The notes: generated by a model not told the origin, from the sequence alone. DNA of 64,000 nt from Candidatus Villigracilis affinis (GCA_016718275.1 JADKEA010000010.1:115907-179906), one strand, 5' to 3'; positions 17,723 to 27,968 are shown, counted from the first letter of the stretch. Made by a program: numbers and translations.

Positions 17723-18485
17723 ATTCAATCAACTCCTGGGCGAGCACGCGATATTGAATGGAACCGCGTGCTCCTGGCCTATAGCGTGAGATAGGCAGAC
17801 CGGCAATCGGGCTTTCGCGCAATTTTGTATCGGTTTCGATCACTGTGCTAAAGACGCCTTCGCCAAATGTGGAACGAAGCTGGTCGTGAATATTGCGATG
17901 TGTGCGGTTGCGTTTATCCAGCATGGTGACGAGGACGCGATAGGCAAGGTTGGGATTCTCTCCTTCGCGGATGCGTCGGATGAGGGTCATCATATTCCGA
18001 AGTGCATAGGCGGAGAAGTACTCGGCTTGTGTAGGGATGATGAGAAGGTCTGATGCAATGAGGGCATTTTGTGTTATGGCACCGAGGGCAGGTGGACAAT
18101 CGAAGAGAATATAGTCGTAATGCAGATTTGGAGCACTGGCGATGGCACGCTGGAGAATGGTGGTGTAGCTTGTGCGCACGGGCAGAAACTGCTCGGCAGT
18201 TTCAATGCGCGAGTTGGATGGGATAAGGTCGAGATTTTCAACTTCGGTTTTTCGCAATGCGCTTAGCAAGGGCGCATTGTCCAGCATGACTTCGCTGGAT
18301 GTGATCTCTGATTCACCCGGCTCAAGGCCGAGCGCGAGTGTGAGGTTGGCCTGTGCGTCGAGGTCAATGAGCAGAACGCGGTTTCCCATATCCACGAGAG
18401 CGGCACCAAGGGAGATCGTGGTTGTGGTTTTTGCCACCCCACCTTTTTCATTCGAGATTGCGATTTTTTTAATCATGATTTTCAT
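17688..18485 (-). CDS. ParA/MinD-type ATPase (Soj-like)
   Basis: The 265 residues show the deviant Walker A motif ISNEKGGVAKTTTTISLGAA with the signature lysine K14 and K19. They also show LLIDLDAQANLTLALG (switch I region) and YDYILFDCPPALGAITQNAL (switch II). No ParB gene is nearby, so chromosome partitioning is not the likely role. The gene lies between the last array sensor (5 bases upstream) and the hybrid kinase (overlap). ParA homologues such as ParC and PpfA are known to position chemoreceptor clusters, so placing a sensor complex is a plausible job here. That link is inference from gene order. Confidence 0.88.
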   Translation of the reverse strand: MKIMIKKIAISNEKGGVAKTTTTISLGAALVDMGNRVLLIDLDAQANLTLALGLEPGESEITSSEVMLDNAPLLSALRKTEVENLDLIPSNSRIETAEQFLPVRTSYTTILQRAIASAPNLHYDYILFDCPPALGAITQNALIASDLLIIPTQAEYFSAYALRNMMTLIRRIREGENPNLAYRVLVTMLDKRNRTHRNIHDQLRSTFGEGVFSTVIETDTKLRESPIAGLPISRYRPGARGSIQYRVLAQELIEYAKETENRQAA

Positions 18486-18490
18486 CCAGT

Positions 18491-21313
18491 CTATTTATCC
18501 GGCGGCGGAGCATTTTTTCTTGGGACAATTTCAACACGGGAAGCTCCCAGTACACGTTGTAATTCCTGAACCGCGGTTTTTATCATTTCCTGTGGATCGT
18601 TCGTGCCGCGGATCTTGGTGGTGATATCTGTGACAAGGCGTTCACGTGAAGCGCGTGAGGATGTTTCTTCGAAGAGACGGGCATTGTCCAAGGCCAGACC
18701 AAGGCGTTCGGCGACCGCATTTACGATATTGATCTCATCCTTGCTCCAGGTGCGATCTTCCTTGCTCGGGCGGATGTGAACGGTACCGATCACCTGGTCA
18801 CGCAATTGAATGGGGATCGCCAGCGTATTTTCGCCATCCTGAGTTTTGACGTCAACTTCAGCGGCTTTGTTACCAGTGACCAGTTGGCCGCCTGTAAGGG
18901 TTTGATAATACCCGAAAATTTCAGATGCAGATTTGCTTTGCCATGCGCCAGCAAGGTAATCGCGGAAAACAGATTGAGACTCTGCAAGAGCGTTTCTGGT
19001 TTCTTCAAGCAGGCGAACGTTGTCGATCGCAATGGCAATTTGGTCGGCCAGGAGACCGAGGATCGATACGTCGGTTTGAGTAAATGCATTTGGAACAGTG
19101 CTTTGCACGTCCAATGCTCCAATGATCGCGCCACGAGCATTAAGCGGCAGAGCCATTTCTGAATGGGTTTCTGGAAGGTCAGGATTGTTAAAGAAAGCAG
19201 CATCCGCCCCCGTATCCAATGCGATGCGGGGGATGCCTGTGGCGGTCACATTTCCGACGATACCAACCTGACCGACTTCAAGTTTGTGTTGACGCCTCAG
19301 CATAACCTGCCCACCCGGGCTGTTGGCTGCGCGAAGGACGGCAAAATTCCTATTTTCGTTTAACAGGAAAATGCCAACATGATAAAAACCGAACCTTTCA
19401 CTTACGGTCTGCGTGATCAGCGTCAGGAGCTTTTCAAGGTCTTTTTCAGCTGAGATGTAACCTGATATTTCCGCAATGGTTTGCAGTTCGCTTGCACGTT
19501 TTTCACTTTGCTTTGTGATTTTTTCCAGATCGGTGGTGCGTTGTTCCAGTTCTCGAGTGCGCTGTTCCACACGCTGTTCAAGACCAGAAACAAGATCACG
19601 TATTTGCGAAGACATCTTGTTGACAGTGTTTGCAAGTGTTCCGATCTCGTCTCTTGTATTGACCACGGCTTTTTGTGTGAAATCTCCAGCTGAGATATTT
19701 TCAGCGACTCTGGTCAACTGCAGGAGCGGATTAGTAAATATGTTGGAGATGACCACAGCGCTAAACGCAGCCAGGAATGTGATGATCACGCTGATGAGAA
19801 CGGCGTTGCGAGTTTGGTCAAGTGTAATATTTGAGATCGTGCTAATCGGTTGACCGGTGACCACTATCCAATTCGAGTTTGATATTCTTATTGCGGAAGT
19901 TTCTGCTGTTTCATTGTCATTTTCAGCAGATGGGGCCTGAAATGCAGAGATGTTGTCTATATTGCTTAATCGCTCGACGATTTCAGGCTGGGGAATGCTG
20001 ATCGATTGCAAATCCTCCGGGCTTAATAATCCCTGTGCTTGTAGAGACATCAGCCGTGGATCGTCCGTGTTTAGGTAGGTCTTGTAATCGAGCGTTAAGG
20101 AGGTCGAGTGAGCAAGTATGAAAAAATTAGTTTCATCTATCAAATATGTGTATTCATCGATGGCGACAGTTGGTCGTGCTCTTAACATGGCGTCCATAAC
20201 TGCCTGGAGGATCTTTGCGTTATAGGTGACGACAACCATGCCCAGCATTTCATTGGACTTGGAGGTGATGGGCGATGCAAAATAGATGACCTGATCATTG
20301 CGGTCATTTGTCAGGGTCAGGCCAGATGCATAAGGTTTGTTGTTTGCAACAACATATGAGAAGAATGGCTGTGTAGAGAAATTAACGCCAACATTGGCTG
20401 GATTTGTGTCCAGTAAATTAATTCCGTTCTGGCTGACGAGGGCATAGGAACGAATATTCGTTGGGCTTTTATCCTTCAGTGCATTTAATGTTTCTGTTGC
20501 AACGGCCTCAGCTTGTGAGCCTGTTCTTTCAGCAGGCGGGAGGCTTAAATATTCGATGACTTCCGGAGTGCGTGCGATTTCGCCCGATATCTTGTGCTGC
20601 GAGTTTGTGAATTCTTGAAACACATCGCTTGTTGCAAGCGAACTTTCCAATATTTTTTCCTTGATCTGGTCGCTCAGGATATTTCTGGTTGTTGTATAGG
20701 ATTGCCAGCCAAGGATAATCAACGGTAATGTTGTTAGAAGCAAGAATCCGAAGATTAGCTTGATACGCAGGGGAAAGTCCCTAAATTGTGTGGCGATAAC
20801 TACAAGATAGACAACACCCAGAATCGCGGCAATGATGTTTGCTGTTTGTGGAGAGGATGAGGTGGGAACTCCGACCGTATACTGATCTATGATAATGGTC
20901 GCTGCTGTAACGAGTGAGGAAACCATAATAGCAACCCCGGCCCACCTTCGACTCAGGGTATAGAAGGCTATTCCAGAGACAATAATGATATTGGTAATCC
21001 CAGTGGAGACCGCCTGACCTTTTGTGATGAATACACGACTTGCTGCAACCAGGATTAAGATGGAAATGAGCAGCCCAATTCCCAATTCGCTTTTGTTGCG
21101 ACGGCTTAGCCATGCGCTGATGAGCGCCCCAAGGATGCTTGCAATTAAGCCAGCAAGACTAATGATATCCAATGAGGAAGAACGGCTGAAAACCAAAGCT
21201 GCGATCAGGCTTAAAGTAAGCAATCCGGCAGTTATAACGCTGATGCTAAACGCATTGCGTTCCTGCTTTTGCCTGTCTATTGGGTGGTTGTTGACATTAT
21301 TCTCTTGCATCAT
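18491..21313 (-). CDS. array sensor 13: membrane Cache-HAMP-GAF protein, no output domain
   Basis: The product has 940 residues. About six membrane helices occupy 22-176, with a further helix at 186-204. A Cache-like extracytoplasmic region follows (about 205-500, including VSQNGINLLDTNPANVGVNF and VIYFASPITSKSNEMLGMVV). Then come a helix at 513-538, HAMP (to about 590), coiled coil, and the array GAF (about 635-780; PRIALDTGADAAFFNNPDLP). A W/GY linker, half GAF (LAIPIQLRDQVIGTVHI) and the conserved tail (ERLVTDITTKIRGTND) complete it. There is no HisKA, HATPase, GGDEF or methylation region. It is the last of thirteen paralogues and lies 5 bases before parA. Confidence 0.88.
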   Translation of the reverse strand: MMQENNVNNHPIDRQKQERNAFSISVITAGLLTLSLIAALVFSRSSSLDIISLAGLIASILGALISAWLSRRNKSELGIGLLISILILVAASRVFITKGQAVSTGITNIIIVSGIAFYTLSRRWAGVAIMVSSLVTAATIIIDQYTVGVPTSSSPQTANIIAAILGVVYLVVIATQFRDFPLRIKLIFGFLLLTTLPLIILGWQSYTTTRNILSDQIKEKILESSLATSDVFQEFTNSQHKISGEIARTPEVIEYLSLPPAERTGSQAEAVATETLNALKDKSPTNIRSYALVSQNGINLLDTNPANVGVNFSTQPFFSYVVANNKPYASGLTLTNDRNDQVIYFASPITSKSNEMLGMVVVTYNAKILQAVMDAMLRARPTVAIDEYTYLIDETNFFILAHSTSLTLDYKTYLNTDDPRLMSLQAQGLLSPEDLQSISIPQPEIVERLSNIDNISAFQAPSAENDNETAETSAIRISNSNWIVVTGQPISTISNITLDQTRNAVLISVIITFLAAFSAVVISNIFTNPLLQLTRVAENISAGDFTQKAVVNTRDEIGTLANTVNKMSSQIRDLVSGLEQRVEQRTRELEQRTTDLEKITKQSEKRASELQTIAEISGYISAEKDLEKLLTLITQTVSERFGFYHVGIFLLNENRNFAVLRAANSPGGQVMLRRQHKLEVGQVGIVGNVTATGIPRIALDTGADAAFFNNPDLPETHSEMALPLNARGAIIGALDVQSTVPNAFTQTDVSILGLLADQIAIAIDNVRLLEETRNALAESQSVFRDYLAGAWQSKSASEIFGYYQTLTGGQLVTGNKAAEVDVKTQDGENTLAIPIQLRDQVIGTVHIRPSKEDRTWSKDEINIVNAVAERLGLALDNARLFEETSSRASRERLVTDITTKIRGTNDPQEMIKTAVQELQRVLGASRVEIVPRKNAPPPDK

Positions 21314-21321
21314 GCTGGCCT

Positions 21322-24138
21322 CTAATGGTCTGCTTGCTGATTATCCTGCTCTTTATTTTTTGCTGACTGTAATTCAATAAAGATATCAGCATTATCCAGT
21401 AATTGACTTAATTCTGTTGCAGTTGTGCGGAGAATGTTTTCCATACGGACTGAAGTGCCGATCTTTGAAGAAATATCGGCAATGATGCGCTCTTGTTCCG
21501 CGCGGCGGGTTGTTTCCTCGAACAGTCTGGCATTTTCAGCAGATAAGGCCACCCGCTCGGCGACCGCCTTGATCAAGTCGGTTTGATCGGCAGTAAGGTG
21601 TTCATGTTTTGGAATTTGAACCGAAAGGTTCCCGATGGTTTCGCCGCGCAGACTAATAGGTACTTTGACCGTTCTTTTCTCGGAGGCATCTTCCTGCGAA
21701 AAGCTCGAGTCATCTTCTGCAAGCGGGCTGGAACCAATGATCGAATATCGGAAGCCTCTCAGCTTCTCTTCCTTGGGGAGGCGGCTCCATGTTTCGCGGA
21801 TATATTGGCGTTGAATTGCGTTGGATTCCGCAAGCATTTTTTCGGTCTGGTCGAACAGGCGGGCATTTTGAATTGCGAGACTGACTTGGTCAGCAAGCGC
21901 CGACAGGGCTTCAAAATCGTCGTCTGTAAATGCACCAGCCTCGGTGCTCTGGATGTCCAGGGCGCCGATGATCTTGTCACCTGTTTTGAGCGGGAGTGCC
22001 ATTTCAGAGTGGGTATCTGGCAGATCAGGGTTGTCGAAGAAATTGGCATCTTCTCCAACGTCCAATGCGATGCGTGGATTACCTGTTTGCGTAACGTACC
22101 CCACGATGCCTTGTTCACCGATCTTTAACTGGTGGCTGCGGCGCAACATTCTCCGTCCGCCTTCGCTGTTGGCTGCGCTTAACACCGCCATATGGTTTGC
22201 GGGGTCGTTTAGGAAAATACCCACATGATAGAAGTCGAATTGCTCACTGATTACTCTGGAGATTTGGGGGAGCAATTCCTGTAAATTATGTGTGGCACTG
22301 ATCGCGCGAGCCACTTTTGTAATGGCCTCGAATTGCTTTGCGCGTGTATCAGATTGCTGTTTCTCTTTTTCAAGCTCGGCAGTGCGTTCTGAAACACGAG
22401 TTTCAAGGTTTGACACCATTCCTTGCAACTGGCTTGTCATCGAGTTGAACACCTGAGCCAGTGTGCCAATTTCATCGTTTGTCTGGATATTAACGCGGGC
22501 TGTTAGCCTGCCTGCTGCCACATCTTGTGCTGCTGTTGCAAGGTTTCCAAGCGGAGAGGTGATCGTATTGCTTAGTAAAGCCATGATGAAAACAGCGGCG
22601 ATGATTGTCAATAATAGAAGGGATAATGAGGTGTAGGTCGATTCGAAAATCGGCTTTGTGATGGTATCGATTGAGACAAACGTTCCGATGTACCAGCGTG
22701 GTGCGTCTTCATTTGGCATTGTCACAGGGGCGTAGATGATGAGGTAACCGTTCGATTCCAGACTCCCGGCGTTTCCACTGGTTAGATTGGTTAGCAAGTC
22801 AGGGAAGTCGCTGCCGACGGTCATACTGGTGTTCAGGTCTCTGCCCCAGCGCTTGGAATCTTCCGGGTGAAATAAATAGTATCCATCTATGTCCACAAGA
22901 AAAGTATCTGCTCCTGATGCGGATAGTATGCCAAGGAATTTTTCAGCATAAATATTCGTGAGAATGACACCCTTCTTTTGTGTGTTGATCACCAATGGCG
23001 CGCCAAACTCAATAACAGGCTCGTGCGGGGTGATGATTTGACCACCTTCTGTCGTTAGACTGATCGGGGACTCGAATAAGCCTCCGGCCGGCAACAGGCT
23101 TGTTTGAGTAAAGTAGTTTAAGTCTTTTGCGGGATCAAGTTCCTCGCGTTTCCGTAATTCGAGCTGCGGGACGATCGAGGACACTCCATTCAGGTCGGTT
23201 TCTATTCTAATGATTTCGTTGCCGTCATTGTTTAGAAAACGAACTTCCTGGTAAATTCCGCGACTTTCGGTGAATCGGCGGAATTCGCGTTCCATAATAG
23301 TTCGCGCCCTGACCACGATGTTAGGATCAGCAATATCGTCGATCGTTTTTACGTAGCTATGGATAACTTCGGCTTCGCCAAGGAAGACTACATCCTGCCT
23401 GGCTGCTTCGAGAAAATCGACGATCGCTGCACGTTTTACGATCAGGTCATTTTCAAGGTTTGTAGCGGTTTGAGTGCGTTGAAGCCTGTAACTCTGGATG
23501 GCGTTAAAGCCACCGGTGACCAGTAATGAGGTTACAAGCATGGTAACGAAAACAAGGATTAATTTTGTCTGGATGTTGAATGTCTTGAATTGACGCCAGA
23601 TAAGAACGATAAAGATCGCCGTTTCCAGGACGGCAAGGATGCCAACTGTAATGACCAGTATGCTGGGGATGGGAATGCGAAATGAAAATGGCAGGGAGCC
23701 GAGCAGGATGATAAGAGCGCCGCCAAGGGCGCTAACCGGAATCGCCCTGCGCGCGATCTTTGAATCCAAGGTTTGGCTGATGATCAGGGATGAAACCAGC
23801 ATGCAGAATAGGCCGACGAGGGTTCCTATCCCCTCAAAGAGGATGGGGAGAATGGCAATGGTCAGGATTATCGAACCTGAAACCAGGAAGACGCCGGGGA
23901 CTATATTTTTTTTCTGGATCTGCCTTAGACCGATGTATGTAAGAAATAGATATAGTATATTGCTGCCATATAGTGCAAATAAATGCCAGCTTTTTAGAGA
24001 GATGGCGATATAGAGAACAGTAAAGGAGATCATCGTTCCTGTAACAAGGAACGCGGCTGCAACAGTCAGGGCGATGCGCTGACGCTGCTCCTTATCTGTG
24101 TCTTGGAAAATCGGGGTTTCAGAATAAGTGGTAGCCAT
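21322..24138 (-). CDS. array sensor 12: membrane Cache-HAMP-GAF protein, no output domain
   Basis: This 938-residue paralogue starts with about six membrane helices (25-185) and a seventh near 195-215. Its Cache region is clearly of the double type (FLNNDGNEIIRIETDLNGVS and later TFLVDIDGYYLFHPEDSKRW). It is followed by a helix at about 515-535 and HAMP (SPLGNLATAAQDVAAGRLTA). The GAF has EQFDFYHVGIFLNDPANHMA and PRIALDVGEDANFFDNPDLP. Half GAF (VKVPISLRGETIGNLSVQIP) and tail (ERIIADISSKIGTSV) end it. Its input domain differs greatly from that of sensor 13 while the GAF is almost the same, which points to duplication with divergent inputs. The gap to the next gene is 8 bases. Confidence 0.88.
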   Translation of the reverse strand: MATTYSETPIFQDTDKEQRQRIALTVAAAFLVTGTMISFTVLYIAISLKSWHLFALYGSNILYLFLTYIGLRQIQKKNIVPGVFLVSGSIILTIAILPILFEGIGTLVGLFCMLVSSLIISQTLDSKIARRAIPVSALGGALIILLGSLPFSFRIPIPSILVITVGILAVLETAIFIVLIWRQFKTFNIQTKLILVFVTMLVTSLLVTGGFNAIQSYRLQRTQTATNLENDLIVKRAAIVDFLEAARQDVVFLGEAEVIHSYVKTIDDIADPNIVVRARTIMEREFRRFTESRGIYQEVRFLNNDGNEIIRIETDLNGVSSIVPQLELRKREELDPAKDLNYFTQTSLLPAGGLFESPISLTTEGGQIITPHEPVIEFGAPLVINTQKKGVILTNIYAEKFLGILSASGADTFLVDIDGYYLFHPEDSKRWGRDLNTSMTVGSDFPDLLTNLTSGNAGSLESNGYLIIYAPVTMPNEDAPRWYIGTFVSIDTITKPIFESTYTSLSLLLLTIIAAVFIMALLSNTITSPLGNLATAAQDVAAGRLTARVNIQTNDEIGTLAQVFNSMTSQLQGMVSNLETRVSERTAELEKEKQQSDTRAKQFEAITKVARAISATHNLQELLPQISRVISEQFDFYHVGIFLNDPANHMAVLSAANSEGGRRMLRRSHQLKIGEQGIVGYVTQTGNPRIALDVGEDANFFDNPDLPDTHSEMALPLKTGDKIIGALDIQSTEAGAFTDDDFEALSALADQVSLAIQNARLFDQTEKMLAESNAIQRQYIRETWSRLPKEEKLRGFRYSIIGSSPLAEDDSSFSQEDASEKRTVKVPISLRGETIGNLSVQIPKHEHLTADQTDLIKAVAERVALSAENARLFEETTRRAEQERIIADISSKIGTSVRMENILRTTATELSQLLDNADIFIELQSAKNKEQDNQQADH

Positions 24139-24140
24139 GA

Positions 24141-26963
24141 TTATTGTTCCACATTCCCATTCTTTTGTTCGAATTCGATCGTTACTTCTGATCCTGGGAT
24201 TGCATGGCCCAACTCCTCCACTGCAGTTTGTAATACGTTCTTCAAATTGATGGACGCGCCGATCTTGCCGGTGACTTCGCTGATCGTTTGTTCCTTGATA
24301 ACCTGGCGCTGCGACTCCTGAATGAGGCGCGCGTTCTCGAGCGCAAGTGACAGGCGTTCTGAGATGGCTTCTGCCAGATTAACTTCATTTTTTGACCAAA
24401 GACGATTAGTAGTCGGAGCTTTGATGTTCATCGTCCCAATGATCTGTCCGCGAAGTTTGATGGGGACGACGATGGTTGCATCATGTCGATCTTTGTCGGC
24501 GTTGAGCACCAGAACCTCTCCACGATTGATTGCCTCGCGGATCTCGTCTGTTTCAATCGGTTTGGATATTTTTTTGCCGCTCATCAAACTCTGATGGTAT
24601 CCGATGGTTTCTTCTTCGCGGCTGAAGGCTTTCCAGCTCCCCTGCAAGTTTTGACGATATTGTGCCTGTGCCTCGGCCAAAGCATGTTGTGTCTGTGTGA
24701 ATAGCCGTGCGTTTTCGAGGGCAATCGCAATCTGGTCAGCCAAAATGCTAAGTGTGCTTGCGTCATATTCGGTAAATGCACCTGGTTTTTCGCTTTGTAC
24801 ATCAAGTACGCCCATGATACGGTTGCGGACTTTGAGAGGCAGAGCCATTTCGGAGCGGGTGCTTGGAAGGTCGGGATTGTTGAAGAAAACAGCATCCTGC
24901 CCAACGTCAAGAGAGATGCGGGGTGTTCCAAATTTTGCAACATAGCCGACAATGCCGCTTCCACCGACCTCGAGCCTGTGTTCGCGCGCGAGCATTTTTT
25001 GTCCACCTTCGCTGCTTGCGGCTTGTAGAACGGCAAATTGATTTGTATCGTTCAGAAGGAAGATTCCTGTGTGATAAAAGCCGAAGCGTTCACTTACGAG
25101 TCTGGAGATCAGCGGAAGCAGCTTTTCTAGCGCCTGCTCTCCGGTAATGACCTTCGAGATCTCGCCAATGGCTTGAAGTTCGCCTGCGCGTTTTTCGCTC
25201 TGACGCCGCGCGATTTCAAGGTCAGTAGTTCGCTCAACCACGCGAATTTCAAGGTTTTTGAAGGTTTGATTCAATTCATCTGTCATGCGGTTGAACGACG
25301 ACGCAAGCAGGCCGATCTCATCTTCGGTACTGGCTTCGGCACGTGCGGTACGGTCGCCTACTGCGATTTTCTCAGCTGTTCTTGCAAGCGTGATCAGCGG
25401 TGCGGTGAGGACTTGTGAAGCGAGAAAGCCTGCTCCGATGCTTAGAATGATCAAAATAAGAGAAATGAGGATCGTTATTCTGTTTTGTTCTTCGACAGGG
25501 GCAAGATAATTGGCCTTGGATTGGCGAACCACTGCAACCCATGGTTGTGTTTGGAGGAAGACGCCTGTGTTGGTGGAAGGACCAAGAGATTGTGAGGTGG
25601 CGTCGAAGAATGGCTGTTGCTGCAGATTGTCGATGCCCTCCACTATTGAGTTGTCTGTTTCCGACAATACATTTTCCCTTGTGCCAGCAGGCAGGCGTCC
25701 TTCGATTTGCAGGATCGAGAGTTCCGGGTCTGTAAAGTTCTTGTACGACTTGAACAATTCATCACGGTCGCCGGTGTAGGCCACGCGCAGATAGGTGTTT
25801 GTGTCGATGAGCGAAAGTGTTGTGCCAGGATTAAGCGGGTCAACAGAACGAATAATCGCTTGGATTATTTTTGCATGATACTCAACCCGTAAAACGCCAA
25901 TAATATTCCCGCTTTGAGATTTTATAGGCGCAGAAAAGTAAATATTTTCACGGTCATCCTGGAAAAGGATATTGGATACAAAGGGCAGCCCGGTTTGCAT
26001 GGGGCGGAGAAAATAAATGCGGTCGGCTTCGCTTCGACCTTTGTACTCTTCGAAGGTGTCAAGGAGGTTGAGACCATCTACATCAAGAATGGCGATCGAA
26101 TGGATGAAGACTGGGTCTTTGCGGGTCAGGGACAGTAGTGCGAGCCGCGCATTTGTTTCCTTCACGCTATCGGCTCGTGCTGGAACGGGTAATCTCAGGT
26201 ATTCAAGGAATGCCAGTTGTTTCGCGTCTGCGTGCACGCTGTCGATCTGATTTGTTATGAAGTTATCCACGCTGCTTGCTTCGATCTTTGCGATGTTTGT
26301 AAGCTGGATTCTGCTTTGATTTTGTAACACCTGGGCAGATGACCGGCTGTAAAAGTATCCCAGAGTGATCAACGGAATGCCTGCGATGAATATGAAGGCT
26401 ATGATGATCTTAGCCCGCAGTCCGTATGTGTTGAAACGCCTGAGAATGAAGAAAACATATACAGCCGACATGATCACTGCAATGGCGTTCGTGTAACGGG
26501 GGTCGGTCGGCAGACTGGAGCCAGGGAAATACAGATCGGTCAGGACGATGATCAGTGAAATAACAAATGCGCTGCCAATTGCGCGCGTTGCCCACAGGGA
26601 AGAGAGCGTGGCAGAAGAAATACCCGCCACCAGAACAAGAACCATAACGCCGAGTGAAAGTCCCTGTCCGTGTGCAAAAATAGGCAGGCTTAGACTCGCC
26701 AATAAGATGGTTGAAATTAAGACGCCGATCCCCAAAGTGATACGATCGCGGATGATCATAAGAACGCTGCCGTATGCCGCCAGTGCCACCGCTATTGCAG
26801 GGATGATGCCCCATAGGCCATCCATTCCATTTTCAGAATAGGCTGCGGGAATAAGATAAGCCAAGACGAGCGTAAGCAAAATGCCAGTGACAAGACTGAT
26901 CACAAGCGCATTTTGTTTGCGTCTCTTTTCTGATTGCTTAGGCTGGCTGGTCGGGTTGTTCAT
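24141..26963 (-). CDS. array sensor 11: membrane Cache-HAMP-GAF protein, no output domain
   Basis: The 940-residue protein resembles sensor 13 in length and layout: a basic N-terminus (KQSEKRRKQNALVISLV), six to seven helices, Cache (IAILDVDGLNLLDTFEEYKG and IYFSAPIKSQSGNIIGVLRV), a helix near 515-535, HAMP (TRAEASTEDEIGLLASSFNR), GAF, half GAF (IVVPIKLRGQIIGTMNIKAP) and tail (EQTISEVTGKIGAS). Sensors 11 and 13 look like a recent pair, with sensor 12 between them. It is separated from sensor 12 by 2 bases. The upstream neighbour is a substrate-binding lipoprotein, 21 bases away. Confidence 0.88.
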   Translation of the reverse strand: MNNPTSQPKQSEKRRKQNALVISLVTGILLTLVLAYLIPAAYSENGMDGLWGIIPAIAVALAAYGSVLMIIRDRITLGIGVLISTILLASLSLPIFAHGQGLSLGVMVLVLVAGISSATLSSLWATRAIGSAFVISLIIVLTDLYFPGSSLPTDPRYTNAIAVIMSAVYVFFILRRFNTYGLRAKIIIAFIFIAGIPLITLGYFYSRSSAQVLQNQSRIQLTNIAKIEASSVDNFITNQIDSVHADAKQLAFLEYLRLPVPARADSVKETNARLALLSLTRKDPVFIHSIAILDVDGLNLLDTFEEYKGRSEADRIYFLRPMQTGLPFVSNILFQDDRENIYFSAPIKSQSGNIIGVLRVEYHAKIIQAIIRSVDPLNPGTTLSLIDTNTYLRVAYTGDRDELFKSYKNFTDPELSILQIEGRLPAGTRENVLSETDNSIVEGIDNLQQQPFFDATSQSLGPSTNTGVFLQTQPWVAVVRQSKANYLAPVEEQNRITILISLILIILSIGAGFLASQVLTAPLITLARTAEKIAVGDRTARAEASTEDEIGLLASSFNRMTDELNQTFKNLEIRVVERTTDLEIARRQSEKRAGELQAIGEISKVITGEQALEKLLPLISRLVSERFGFYHTGIFLLNDTNQFAVLQAASSEGGQKMLAREHRLEVGGSGIVGYVAKFGTPRISLDVGQDAVFFNNPDLPSTRSEMALPLKVRNRIMGVLDVQSEKPGAFTEYDASTLSILADQIAIALENARLFTQTQHALAEAQAQYRQNLQGSWKAFSREEETIGYHQSLMSGKKISKPIETDEIREAINRGEVLVLNADKDRHDATIVVPIKLRGQIIGTMNIKAPTTNRLWSKNEVNLAEAISERLSLALENARLIQESQRQVIKEQTISEVTGKIGASINLKNVLQTAVEELGHAIPGSEVTIEFEQKNGNVEQ

Positions 26964-26984
26964 ATATAAAGGCTCTCTTATCGT

Positions 26985-27950
26985 CTAAGGCAGAAATTCC
27001 GGGTCGAGCAATTCAAGCGGATCGATCATTTGGGTGATCGTGCCAATGGAAATGAGGTAATCGGAGGTCGTTTTTGTGATGGAGTAAATCGAGTTTGCAT
27101 CCTGAAGATCGAAGATGGCTCTATTATCCTCCAATGTGAGGATTTTTAAATTGTCATCAGGTTGCACTTCGTTGACAGTTACACCAAGATATTTGGCGGC
27201 GATGGCGCGGGTTTCTTCGGGGTTTTGCAGGCGATACTCCACGGCTTCGAACCAGGCTTTGAGAAATGCGCGGACATCATTAGGTCTTTGGTCCACAACG
27301 GCTTTGTGGAATACGATCAGATCCGGGAATAGGTGTAATTGCTCGGAAGGATATATAACCCGGTAACCTTTTGAGAGTGCCTCTGATAAATAAGGCTCCC
27401 AAATATAGACCGCCTGTACTTGGTTACTCTCAAGCGCCGCCAGACCGTCTTCAGGATATATGGAAACCATGTTAATGTCCGCGGTATCCATATTGGCGCT
27501 TCGTAACATTTCGGTGACCATCAACTCGTATTGCGAGCCGATCTGGGTTCCGACGGTTGCACCCCTAAGGTTTTCCACTGAGGTGATTTCCGGCCTGGCG
27601 ACCATGGCATCATCACCGCCGTTGTCATGCACAGCAACCACCTTCATTGGCGCGATACGGGTAATGTTAATCGTATCTCCAACAGCAATGAGACCGGCGT
27701 CGATCTGTCCTGCTGCAAGGTCTGGGTAGGTATCGGAGAAAATCTCGTAATACACAGGCTCTACTTCCACACCATATTTTTCAAAAAAGCCCTTTTCTTT
27801 GGCTACCAATAGCGTATAGTCGCCCCACCAGTTTGTAAATTCCACGCGGAGCGGGGGGAGTGGTGTGGCCGCCTGGGGTGTGGCGCAGGCATACAGAACA
27901 ACTGTGGCAATCAAAATAAGCAGAGATCGAGTGAAAAATTTTTGTTTCAT
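26985..27950 (-). CDS. NMT1/SsuA-type ABC substrate-binding lipoprotein
   Basis: The 321-residue protein starts with a lipoprotein signal (MKQKFFTRSLLILIATVVLY followed by AC), with the lipobox cysteine at residue 22. The mature part has the family features FTNWWGDYTLLVAKEKGFFE, GQIDAGLIAVGDT, LRGATVGTQIGSQYEL and a VQAVYIWEPYLSEAL segment. These proteins bind small nutrients such as alkylsulfonates, taurine, nitrate or thiamine precursors. No permease or ATPase of that importer type is in the window. It sits inside the sensor array between sensors 10 and 11, with 18- and 21-base gaps. A role in presenting a ligand to neighbouring Cache domains is therefore possible, but inferred. Confidence 0.88.
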   Translation of the reverse strand: MKQKFFTRSLLILIATVVLYACATPQAATPLPPLRVEFTNWWGDYTLLVAKEKGFFEKYGVEVEPVYYEIFSDTYPDLAAGQIDAGLIAVGDTINITRIAPMKVVAVHDNGGDDAMVARPEITSVENLRGATVGTQIGSQYELMVTEMLRSANMDTADINMVSIYPEDGLAALESNQVQAVYIWEPYLSEALSKGYRVIYPSEQLHLFPDLIVFHKAVVDQRPNDVRAFLKAWFEAVEYRLQNPEETRAIAAKYLGVTVNEVQPDDNLKILTLEDNRAIFDLQDANSIYSITKTTSDYLISIGTITQMIDPLELLDPEFLP

Positions 27951-27968
27951 CTAAGTATTTTGCCTATG

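Noticed and set aside
17688..18485. Chromosome partition locus
   Set aside because: No ParB gene or parS-like site is nearby, and the gene is tied to the signalling operon.
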